Assembly: GCA_905147135.1 (NCBI GenBank)
Contig: LR990048.1
Coordinates: forward strand, 9,966,563-10,030,562
From: Blastobasis lacticolella
Taxonomy: Eukaryota; Arthropoda; Insecta; Lepidoptera; Blastobasidae
Direction: 5' to 3'
DNA: 64,000 nucleotides
Shown here: positions 32,101-44,100 of the stretch, piece by piece
Layout: every line of letters begins with the position of its first letter
How positions within the stretch are numbered: position 1 is the stretch's first letter
Position numbers and translations under genes: made by a program
Notes under the pieces: generated by a model
What the model was told of the DNA's origin: nothing
Database searches by the model: none
What the model saw: only the letters and a program-made list of their open reading frames with translations

Positions 32101-35100
32101 GACCGGACCGTGCTGTGTGTGGGGGGGGGGGGGGGGCCTACCTCCAGGCGTCCTCCTGCGCGAGCCGCTCGGCGCGCGTGTAGTGCGCGAGGCAGGCGTG
32201 CAGCGTGAGCGGGGCCGCGCCCTAGACCGGACCGTGCTGTGTGTGGGGGGGGGAGGGGGGGCCTACCTCCAGGCGTCCTCCTGCGCGAGCCGCTCGGCGC
32301 GCGTGTAGTGCGCGAGCCGCTCGGCGCGCGTGTAGTGCGCGAGGCAGGCGTGCAGCGTGAGCGGGGCCGCGCCCTAGACCGGGCCGTGCTGTGTGGGGGG
32401 GGGAGGGGGGGGCGTACCTCCAGGCGTCCTCCTGCGCGAGCCGCTCGGCGCGCGTGTAGTGCGCGAGGCAGGCGTGCAGCGTGAGCGGGGCCGCGCCCTA
32501 GACCGGGCCGTGCTGTGTGGGGGGGGGGGGGGGGGGCGTACCTCCAGGCGTCCTCCTGCGCGAGCCGCTCGGCGCGCGTGTAGTGCGCGAGGCAGGCGTG
32601 CAGCGTGAGCGGGGCCGCGCCCTAGACCGGGCCGTGCTGTGTGGGGGGGGGAGGGGGGGGCGTACCTCCAGGCGTCCTCCTGCGCGAGCCGCTCGGCGCG
32701 CGTGTAGTGCGCGAGGCAGGCGTGCAGCGTGAGCGGGGCCGCGCCCGCGCGCGCCGCCGCCGACACGTGCACCTCGCACGCCTCCGACGACGAACGGACT
32801 ATGCTGCAATGCAGGCGGTAGGTGAAGATGTGTATCAGGAACGAGGTCCCGCGGGAGACGTAAGTATAGATGGAATGACGTCGCCGAGGTGAGGATGCCG
32901 AGGATCGAGCGAAGTGGGGGAGGAAAGCGGACCCCGGCAGCAGCCGGAATTGGCCGCTTGGATGATGATGATGATGACAGGTGGTAAATATGAATTTTTT
33001 TTTTTTTATAATAATGAAATGAAGTGATAGCTTAACACAAACAAGATATGCATTTGCAACTAAAACAAAACAAAGTGGTCCAAGGCTCAGCTTTGGCTGC
33101 TAGTGAAACCAGTTAGACTAAGCGGACGCGACAGTTGGAAGTGTCCCATTTTTTACAGTATTTAAATCCTTGTATCGATTACGTTTGTAGTGTAAGTCAT
33201 AAATATGCATTTACATACTTATCGCACGCATACTCATTTTTACATGAATTTCCAAAGTTTGTCAAAATTGCGAGCGAAAATTGTTAAAGTAAAGTATATT
33301 AACGCCGTACGTGGCGCTAAGTTCGCCAGTACTTATAAATTGCGGTGACCACTTTCCATCAGGTGGCCCGCTTGCCTGTTTGTCTGCTAAGTAACATAAA
33401 AAAAAATTACTAACAAACACTGAAAATATCAATTAGCTAACACACAAAATATTTAAAATCTATAAATTAAATTTATACGAACCTGTCCCTATGTGCGGGG
33501 TCCCATAGTAGCTCGAGTCGCAAATGTGGATGCTTGTCGTGTGCCACTAGCGCCTGCTCCACGTCCAGCGCGAACAGCGGATGCGGCAACTGCGTTCGCG
33601 ACAACATTGCGATTAGTGGGTACAATATTAGGTGACAACATTGCGATCAGTGGGTACAAGATTATATAAGAACATTGCGATCAGTGGGTACAAGACTAGG
33701 TGACAACATTGCAATTAGTGGGTACAATATTAGGTGACAACATTGCGATCAGTGGGTACAAGATTATATAAGAACATTGCGATCAGTGGGTACAAGACTA
33801 GGTGACAACATTGCGATTAGTGGGTACAATATTAGGTGACAACATTGCGATTAGTGAGTACAAGATTAGGTGACACCATTGCGATTAGTGGGTACAAGAT
33901 TAGGTGACAACATTGCAATTAGTGGGTACAAGATTAGGTGACAACATTGCAATTAGGGGGTACAGGATTAAGTGACAACATTGCAATTAGTGGGAACAAG
34001 ATTCGTGAAAAGAGTTGTGGATATATGCGAGGCAAGGGAGTTGTTTCAGGACAGAGCAAATTGGCGGTCCATACCACACCTGTAGAACACAGGCGTGAGC
34101 TTTATGTATATAAGATTAGTAGGTACAAAAAAGTATAAGAGTAGTTTATCAGTTATCTAACACCCGTAACACAAGCTTCGTTTACTTTGGGGATAGATGG
34201 CGTTGTGTCAATTGGCCCAAGCATATTTATTATTAAAGGTTACGGCTTTAGTGAATACATACATAACGTCACGCCTTTTTCCTATAGGGTAGGCGGAGAC
34301 CACATCGTTTCACTTGCTACAGTCCTTACAGATCTCTCTCGCTTCTTCCACATTCATTAACCTTTTCATCATTCAAAAATATCATCGATTTTATCAGCCA
34401 GGCCCTTCCGACAAATGGAAGAATTTTGTCTCTGTCATCTCTACAGGAAAATATTGTTTTTCTTCTAATAATTTTTAGACTTAATGGACGCGACAGTTGG
34501 AGATATACCATTTTTTACAGTAGCGACAACGTCTTAAGAATACAAGATTAGTAAGCTGAATCAAAATTAGGAATTACATCCCTGTGCAACATACTTAAAA
34601 TTACAAATAATGTGTAAAAAGAAACAGATTTGTTTCTAGTGTAAGTGATAAATATGCGTTTGCATACTTTTCGCACGTGTTAGATATAAGGTATTTTAGT
34701 ATGTTTTAATTGGTATTAAATATCGTGATTAATAATAATTAATATTTCAAAATACTTTCGTAAACATTTCACCAACTTCAGAACGAAGTGTGGTGTTTCT
34801 GAACGATTGTTTGTCTTTGTTCAGTTATGTACTGTTTATGAGAAACTTCCTTAATTAATTATGTAATAAATTTATAATAATGTTCAAAGTATTGTAATAC
34901 ATTAAATTAACATCTAATCAATCTATCAGTAAATTTAGGAGACCGGAAATGAGAATAGAAAATGACATTTCCGGCTAGAAGGTAGTATAAAGGTCCAGTC
35001 AAAAGACTGGGTGGTACATTTGCTCCAGAGCCGGCACAGAGTTAAGTACAAACTTGCATTGTATTATTGTTGCTTTATATTTTGTATTGGTTAATTTATT

Positions 35101-38100
35101 TATATAATTGTTTATTTATTGAATCATACGTAATACTACTGTCCCATTTTAAAGGATAAATATTGAATTATGTGATCGATAATTGTGTCTTAACATTTGG
35201 TGAGAATTTTGTATAAATGTGGTTTGCCTATGGTACTTTGTTTGTATTATAAAATCTTGTTTAATTCAGCTAATGCTGTTTAAATAAATACCTCATTTTA
35301 TAATGGATTATATTGCTTATTACAATATACCTAATATCTTTAAAACATTTGTTTGATTAAATTATGTCCACTAGAATCATACGTTATCCTAGATAATATA
35401 TTTTCTAGTAAACTCCTACACAAATATCAGCCTTGGATACTTCATCATCATCGTTGTCCATATATTTCACTGGGATTTTGGATACATACTCACATTCTGT
35501 TATTATCCTGTAGCCTAATGACTAAAATAAAGGTTTTACTAATGAAAGACACTGTAGTTATAAGTAGGACTTATATTAAAGCTGACATCAGAAGTGGGAT
35601 TCGTTAACTCTTGATATCGATATTAAAATCACTATTTTTCAGATTCTGCGTAATGGACGAGACCATTCCACGAGGCATCTTGCAAATCCACGACGACGGT
35701 GTTTGGAACGACCAATCGACGTCGGATGGATCGAGAGACCGAAAAACCAAAGGAAATGTGCTGTGCCGTCTTCGCGGCCCATCGCTGTCAAGAGCTTCGC
35801 AGATCCTGGTTGAAATCGTCACCGGAACAGCATCACCAAAGCTGCCATGACAGGTAACACCCCGACCGGTTCTGTATCTGAACATCTCGGACGCCAGGAC
35901 ATCTACTGCTGGACATACTCCGCCAGGGGGCCTTCCGCAACGATCGGCTTGGTCCACCAGCTCAGTCTATCTCCTGGGGCTGTTTTACACTATAATTTCC
36001 GGTACGTGATCCCCATTCGAAGACCTTTGTGCCTCATTGGCCATCGGTCCTATGAAATTTTGTGGCCTGCCCACTGCCACTTTAGTTTTGAAACTCGTGG
36101 AAATTATGTCGGTGACTTTTGCATCTACTATGGCACAAATCCTGGACATTTGGAATCACGAATTGTTTCTTGCACGTCGAGCGTCACTACATCGAGATAT
36201 AAAACGCCGCTTTTATTATAATATTTTTAGAAATGCAAAACATTTATGTGAGAATAGCATCCTCAATTAGCAAAGAAAGACCACATCATAATTGTTTAAC
36301 CTTCTTTTCCATGCCAAAAACTACGTTAACGAAAGTAAAATGTTTCAAACAATTTTTCTTATTGGCAGTTAGACGAAAAAAAATAATTAAATTTTGTGCG
36401 GTTGACCGATAAAACTTGCTAAGTTTTAAAAATATTTAGTTAAAGAACATCGGAAACTTTATATTTCCGTAAATTTTGATGGGTATATTTATATGATGGG
36501 CAGCTTTATGTTATGTTATGTAAACGTAACATACCGGTTACCCACATTGGAAAATATTAAAATCATTGACTGGATGGAAATGTTGTAGATACCACCTTCC
36601 AACATTGAACTATGTTTAAGTTGATGTTTATGAGACAATTTTTCGAAGCTTCTGCTCCACAGTTTCCAATGAAAGTTGTTTTAACAATTGTCCTTAACAT
36701 GTTGCAACATGTTGCATATCTTTAGAAATCACTAAAATTTAATATAGAATTAAATTATTATTAATATTGGATTATCGATTACCTAAATGCTTATTGGTCA
36801 AAATCTTATTTCAGTAGGTACCTTTGGCCCCACAAAGGATACATCAGTTGAATATTACGAACCTTCTTATTTAGACACAATTCATTGTAAATTTTCTTTT
36901 TACGTTATATCCCGTAAATACTTAAATTTTTGTTTAAAATTCCCGAATTTACTCGTAAAATTTACTCGTAACTCACGAGTAGCTTGGTTGCTTTTTTACA
37001 AGGTGGCTCAATCCAGCCGGAACATAAGTGATGGAAAATACTTATATAAATATTATTTAACCTCCTAAGACCCAGACTTTAAATAACAAGGTTGTACCGT
37101 TATAATACTTTATTACGTTTAGCAATTTTTGGTCCTAAATCAACTAGCTACTTAAATCATAATGTTCATGATAGGAAATTGAGAAAAATCATAAATAATC
37201 CATTAAATTTCTTGACGAAAAATTAGACGTTGCATAAAGGCGCTTCTCCGCCTAAAGGACATTTTGTTATCAACACGTGTTGACAACACAAGTTTTTGAT
37301 CGGTGGATACCTGGCTTAACGCAAAATATTTATTTTGTTTACTTCATTTTTATTTCAACAAACTTTTACCATACAATAAATATTAAATTCAAGCTATTTA
37401 TTAAAGTACCTACATAGACACGATTCGTATTTAAAAATAATGTTTGCCTACCTTTGTTTCCATATACTATATTCGGATTATCTACCGCTAGTAGTCTCGA
37501 AATAAAACGTCAGAATTGGCTGAGCAAATTGAAAACGTATGTACCTACAATAACATGATTCACATTTTCTATTTTCTTGTCTGCTGACCGTATCGTTAAT
37601 AATATGCTATTTCAGTAGCACAGTGGATTCGATTCCCGTCCAAGTAGAAATTGAAGTAATTACTAATAAGGTACTATAAAAATCGTCTCTGTACCTGTGA
37701 TGTATTCCATTTCATTAACCAATATTATTTGAATTGATATTTTGGTGATAGATAAATATTATAGGTATAAATTGCGATGTGGGTCTATAAGAACAACGCT
37801 ATTGAAGATGCTATGCTAGTTTGAATTATTTCATCATTCGTAATTATTCGAAGAAATTTTGTGTATAATATTTTATAGAAAATCATGCTAATGATGTACA
37901 TGTTTTGAAATGCCACCAGTTATTCAGTCACATGTATTAAGTAAATAATTCGATAAATAGAAGTAAAAGTGAAATGATAACTTGAACTTTCTATAATTGA
38001 AATATGCCAATTATGACATGATTATATAGATTGTTTGAATCCAGCTGTGGGAAACCGTGTTACAATATGGCTGCTAGGTAGTAAGCTTGGTGTGGCTTTG

Positions 38101-41100
38101 GCTTCACGGGCAGCGGTGATTGCAGCCAGCACCTGGATGCTTATACTGAACGTTGCTGCTAGGTAGTGAGCTTGGTTAAGTCCATTTCTCGGGCAGCAGT
38201 GATGGGACCATACCTGGAAGGCTACTACTGAATATTGTTGCTAGGTATTTAGCTTGGTGTGGCTTTGGCTTCACGGGCAGCGGTGATTGCAGCCAACACC
38301 TGGAGGCTTATACTGAACTTTGCTGTCTAGGTAGTTAGCTTGATGTTGGCAAGACGACCTTCACCGGGCAGCAGTGACGCTGCCAACATCTCTATGCGTC
38401 TACCGAAACTTAGCTGTGCTAGGTAGTAATCCTGATGTTTGGCCATTGTATCACGGGCGGCGGTGATGGGGCCATCATTACAGGTCACTACTCAAACCAA
38501 ATAATAATATTGTAATGCGATTCTTCATGACTATATTTGAACTTGGCTATAATTCTGAAATCTCGAGAATAATATTTAATAATTCAGCATTGAAGGTTAC
38601 ATTGATAAAAAAAGTTTTGCTAGTCCCATAGACGATGCTAATCTGGTTCTCCGGTGAGACCGGTGGTGCCGGTGCACTGGTGAGGAAATTGGCATGACGG
38701 GACAAATGACTTTGAAAGTACAGACCAGTATTTGGTTATTTACAAATGTGTACAATAAAAATAACTGCAATACATTTTAATGGTTATAAAAGCTGATTAC
38801 TGATATGATTTTTATACTTTGCTGGTTTGTGATTGAATTATTTGTGGCATTGCAAGAAGTTATTATATTCTGAAATTCTGAATGAATTTGGTAATCAACT
38901 TACCTATTTGTGGTATAATAATTTAAGTCGTTTTAAATAAGTAAATGACACAATGTTACATTATTATTTGATTCACAAATGGAAATTTGTCCTAAGTTTG
39001 ATATAAATAGGTACTTCAGGGACGAAGTACTTGTCAGTATGGCCGTGTTAGATATAAGGTATTTTAGTATGTTTTAATTGGTATTAAATATCGTGATTAA
39101 TAATAATTAATATTTCAAAATACTTTCGTAAACATTTCACCAACTTCAGAACGAAGTGTGGTGTTTCTGAACGATTGTTTGTCTTTGTTCAGTTATGTAC
39201 TGTTTATGAGAAACTTCCTTAATTAATTATGTAATAAATTTATAATAATGTTCAAAGTATTGTAATACATTAAATTAACATCTAATCAATCTATCAGTAA
39301 ATTTAGGAGACCGGAAATGAGAATAGAAAATGACATTTCCGGCTAGAAGGTAGTATAAAGGTCCAGTCAAAAGACTGGGTGGTACATTTGCTCCAGAGCC
39401 GGCACAGAGTTAAGTACAAACTTGCATTGTATTATTGTTGCTTTATATTTTGTATTGGTTAATTTATTTATATAATTGTTTATTTATTGAATCATACGTA
39501 ATACTACTGTCCCATTTTAAAGGATAAATATTGAATTATGTGATCGATAATTGTGTCTTAACATTTGGTGAGAATTTTGTATAAATGTGGTTTGCCTATG
39601 GTACTTTGTTTGTATTATAAAATCTTGTTTAATTCAGCTAATGCTGTTTAAATAAATACCTCATTTTATAATGGATTATATTGCTTATTACAATATACCT
39701 AATATCTTTAAAACATTTGTTTGATTAAATTATGTCCACTAGAATCATACGTTATCCTAGATAATATATTTTCTAGTAAACTCCTACACAAATATCAGCC
39801 TTGGATACTTCATCATCATCGTTGTCCATATATTTCACTGGGATTTTGGATACATACTCACATTCTGTTATTATCCTGTAGCCTAATGACTAAAATAAAG
39901 GTTTTACTAATGAAAGACACTGTAGTTATAAGTAGGACTTATATTAAAGCTGACACACGCGTACTTAGTTTTACGCTAATTTCCAAATTTTGAAATTTTG
40001 ACAAACTTTGAAAATTCGCATAAAAATAAGTATGCGTGCGAAAAGATAAATATAGCTTACTAATCTCGTCGTCTAAGACGTTCTCGCAAATGTGCATACT
40101 GTAAAAAAATTTGACACCTCCATCTGTCGTGTCCGCTCATTCTATTTTGTTTGTTTATGAACCATTCTTGGATTTAATAAAGTGTTGATATGAACCATTC
40201 TTGGATTTAATAAAGTGAATGGCACTTCATTAAATATGCGATAATTGTCATCAGTCATAACGATATTGCGTGTGTACCTCAAGGTTATCATAAGACCTAC
40301 CTCTGGCTGGAGGTATGCTGGGTCCTTAGGCCGATGGATCTCCGCGATCCTCGCTCGGAAGATGTCTGTACCCTGCGCCTCCTCCAATACGCGTTCTGCT
40401 ATCACTTGACACATTTCCTTCAGCATCAGCTTCTGTAGATCCTCGAAAGATATCTCACGAGGCACTTGCATCGCGTACGGCGATCCTGAACAAATAATTT
40501 ACACTAATATTATAAAGGGGAAAAGTTAGTTAAGTTTGTATGTTGGGAGCAGGCTAGCAGCAAGAAATCCCGCTTTTCCACTTATATTTAAACGTGTCCC
40601 TTAATTTCGTAGAAACAGTATGGGACATTTCTAAAACATGTCTACTGGGGGCTTACCATGAGCTCTTATACCAGGACCAGGCACAAAAACAAACAGTTCA
40701 CAGCTTTTTCTACTCACCAAATCGTTCTCCTTCAAGCAGGTTGACCCAGAGTATTAACAAGTAGGGCGTCGTTGGTGTCTGGAGAAGCGGTGGAGCCTCC
40801 ATGCAGTAGAGTGCACCGAAATCTATTCCCGCAACTTCCCAGCCGGCACGAGCGTTGCACCAACCTGTTTGTATGGGTATCAATTAATATCTCAGGTAAG
40901 AAATATGGTGGCCAATGGTGGGTATCCAACTCATGGAAAAGTATTTATTTCTATTTGAATTGTCATACATATCAACCATACATATCAACAGCATATAACA
41001 AAAACATCTCAACAAAAGTAAAACAAAATCTAATGAATGTATAGTCAAGATTCTGGTTGCTTTAGAGTTGGCTAAACACACCACAAATTACAAGAACAGT

Positions 41101-44100
41101 CAAATAGAAGGATTCTAATTGAGTTATATATTTACCAGTCTCATTAATTTCAGCTAATATAATGTGATCTCGATCAATGCCGGTGTCTCCATGGAGAGTG
41201 GTGCGCAGGTCTTCCATAGTCGCCGTAGACGGAAGTTCCACGCCAATTCTCACTTGTCGTGGTTGTTGGTTCACATAAACAACCTATGATCATTTTAAAC
41301 AGTGTAATAAATATTTTCATGCAAACAATATTATAGAGAAATAATATAGCAAAATTACAGGCATGAGGCATTTCATCTTAGTCCGTGAGGACACGCTGTG
41401 AAGCAACGCCTGACAACGCCTGACAAACCTGTAGAACCTGCGGTTCTACATTTTTGTTATCTGCAAACTAAATGTATGAATTGTTAATGTTATGGGCGGC
41501 AGTAACCACTTACCATCAGGTAGGCAGGCGTCTGCACTCTTGTCACTGAGCAGCATAAAAAAAATGTTTTCTGGAGAATGTTCACTTACATTAACTGGCA
41601 ATGGGGATGGCTGTGCAGCGGCCAACCTCGACGGCAGCTGAACACTTACACAATGGAACGGGTCAAATGTGCATGATGTTCGTTCACATTTGGCACACGT
41701 TAGTGCAGACCTAAGAACATAATTTATTTATTAGTAAATATCATTATTGTAAGTGATATGTGGGCTCTAAACATAAAAAATTATTTTTGTGTGTATTTTA
41801 TTACATGGCAATCTATTAATTCAACAAAGGCCTCTCCTCTGTTCATTTTTGTGTTTCATTTATATTTGGGTAAGAGCAACCAGTAAGCTCTTCTCTCCAC
41901 AGTTCGTTTTTATGGTAAAATCTCTCAGATAGCGAGGCTATACCATATCTTTTCAGATGAGAATTGGAGAGATCACCACATATAGCAAGACATATCAACG
42001 CAGGCTGTCAAGACATGTTAAAGAATTGGTACATAATTAATTATCCTTAAAAATCCTCTATCTTTACTCCAAGAACAAAGATAACATGTAAATGGAACGT
42101 TTTACATTATTTGTCTCTTAGAAGATCTTACCTATACTGAGCTTGGAAAACAGCCTGAACAAATGAACTGTTCCTTCTCGCATGATTTGCCAAAGTTTCA
42201 GCAGCTACCACTTCATCCGGTTTTCCACAAGTATTCTGTGAGGTGAAAAAAGCAATGAGAAATAATCAATAAAATTAATACTAAGTTATTTTATAACTAT
42301 ATCTCAAACAGGAAAACATACAGTGCTCCATGGGGTGGGGATTTAGGGAACCGTGGCTTTGGCAGTGGAGGGGCATTTGCCTTTTTGCTGCCAGAGCAAC
42401 GTTTTATAGAGGTGGGCCACGCATTAGCGATACTCTTGGTTTTGCTAATGTCTATAGGCAGTGGTGACCACTTTCCATCAGGTGGCCCGCTTGCCTGTTT
42501 GCCTACCGTATGACATAAAAAAAAAAAAAAAATAATACAATAATGCATAAAAATTAAAAACAAACAAGATTATCTACACTACATAGCATACCTTTATGGT
42601 TTTATATTTTTTCTTGGTCGCTGTATTTAAATCTTCATGAACCTTATCAAGTAGCCAAAATAGAAACTCCTGTGCATCATGTTGACTGTTTCCTCTATAT
42701 TGCGATCCATGCCTTTCCACAATACTCTAAAAAGTACCATATAAATCAGTTCACTATCTACACCAGTTACTTTTAGATCTATAAGAATAGACATATAAAA
42801 TCAATAAAATTTCAGACAGGATTCAAACCCGGTACTTCTCGCTTACCAGTTGGATACTCAACCGCCCGGCTACTGATGCTTTACAATAGATTTATAAAAT
42901 AAAGATAGATAATTACCTTAAATAGAGTACTCATCTCAGATGTATAGTGACAAGCCCACAATGCTTTCAACAACTTAGCGAGTTGCTCAGTTACTTCCCC
43001 TCGAGTACCATATTTCTTTGAATTTATTTTGTTTCTTTTTTGCAAGTCCACCTAAAATATCCATTGTTTATGTTTACTATAACTCTTACTAATTTATTAA
43101 TAAAACCTAATTCATAGAATCCAAAATTATAAACTTTTGATGGACGTTTTCAAGAAACTTATAAATCACCGAAGTTCCGTCTTAACTAGTTTTTACCTAA
43201 TCAGAATCATCCAACTTAAGATAAGAAAGAACTCAGCTGATTCCTAAGTTTTGTGTAAACGGCAATCATAACGTCTTCTCATGGATTGTAGTATATCTGC
43301 TACAAACACTATAAAGTATCATTTAAAACTGTTTAGCAGTGTTGTATTAAATAATATAGTTGCAAGTGATGTAAATAAGTTTTGCATTTCTAAGGAAACT
43401 CATTTTGAGAGTTTGATCTTGGTAAGTGAACTAAAACTCAAATGTTTTATACATTTTATTGTTTTGGAAAGGGAGTCTATAGGTTAACCTGTACCTGTAA
43501 TATACAAATGTCCATCTAACTTTTACATTGATGCATAGTATAAAACAAAGTCGCTTCACGTCTTCTATCCCTTTATATGTAAATATGTATGATTATATCT
43601 TTTAAACTATGCAATGGATTTTAATGCAATTTTCAACAATATTGGTTATATTGGGTAGGCCAACACACAAATAAAGTCATGGCAAGCCAGCTAGTATATA
43701 ACGTTAGCATACCATGTTTTGTAGTCAAGATGATTAATGTACCTTATAATGGTCCAATACAAAGTATTCAGCAATGACATCAGTGTGGGAAAGGCACTGT
43801 AATACTGCATTCATGTAACAGGTGTTACCATGGTTCTTAATACCAGTGGCAGCAGGTGTACTGCCTGGCGGCCATGGAGGCTCTCCGCTACATGGTACAC
43901 GTTCATTCAACACTGTCTGAGTAGGCTTCACCTTAAATCAACAACAAATCGTATCAATTGTAGAGATTGCACCATCACGATAATTGATAACTAAGAATTT
44001 ACAGGTCTATCATACTTACACCAGGCACACTAACTGTGCTCATATGCTGAGCTATTTTGTTAAGAAACCGTTTCCAGGATGGCCTTCTGAACAACTTCCT

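Larger units (their letters stand above)
34678..39955 (+). mobile_element. Non-autonomous LTR retroelement (5278 bp) in USP intron 9
   Basis: Two direct repeats of 910 bp (34678-35587 and 39046-39955) begin TGTTAG and end CTGACA and look identical on reading. They are flanked by the 4-bp duplication CACG (34674-34677, 39956-39959). A TATA-like TAGTATAAAGG at about 34984 and AATAAA at about 35284 inside the LTR could direct transcription on the plus strand, antisense to USP. Directly after the left LTR, TCAGAAGTGGGATTCG resembles a primer-binding site complementary to a tRNA-Leu 3' end (from memory of that tRNA). The 3458-bp interior has no gag, protease, RT, RNase H or integrase motifs in any frame, so it must rely on proteins supplied in trans. 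No clear polypurine tract precedes the right LTR. Confidence 0.88.
34483..40137. mobile_element. MITE split by the LTR element
   Basis: The left half (34483-34677) starts with GGACGCGACAGTTGGA and CATTTTTTACAGTA; the right half (39956 to about 40137) ends with the reverse complement (TACTGTAAAAAAATTTGACA ... CTGTCGTGTCC). Removing 34678-39955 and one CACG copy rejoins them at the same place as the uninterrupted relative at 33235-33247. The intact MITE would be about 375 bp. Confidence 0.85.

Noticed and set aside
32101..32140. Runs of 12-16 G as evidence of sequencing error only
   Set aside because: Run length may well be miscalled, but the surrounding unit differences between copies (EDAW/EDGW, GTAC/GTAG, an internal 28-29-bp duplication) argue that the array itself is real.
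31960..32892. Several long GC-rich open frames on the plus strand, and similar ones in a second minus frame, across the array
   Set aside because: They are produced by the 121-124-bp repeat and its high GC. Only the minus frame that continues USP exon 11 matches a protein family.
35353..35607. 84-codon open frame, repeated at 39721-39993
   Set aside because: It lies in the 3' end of both LTRs, shows no domain, and its end differs only because it runs out of the LTR.
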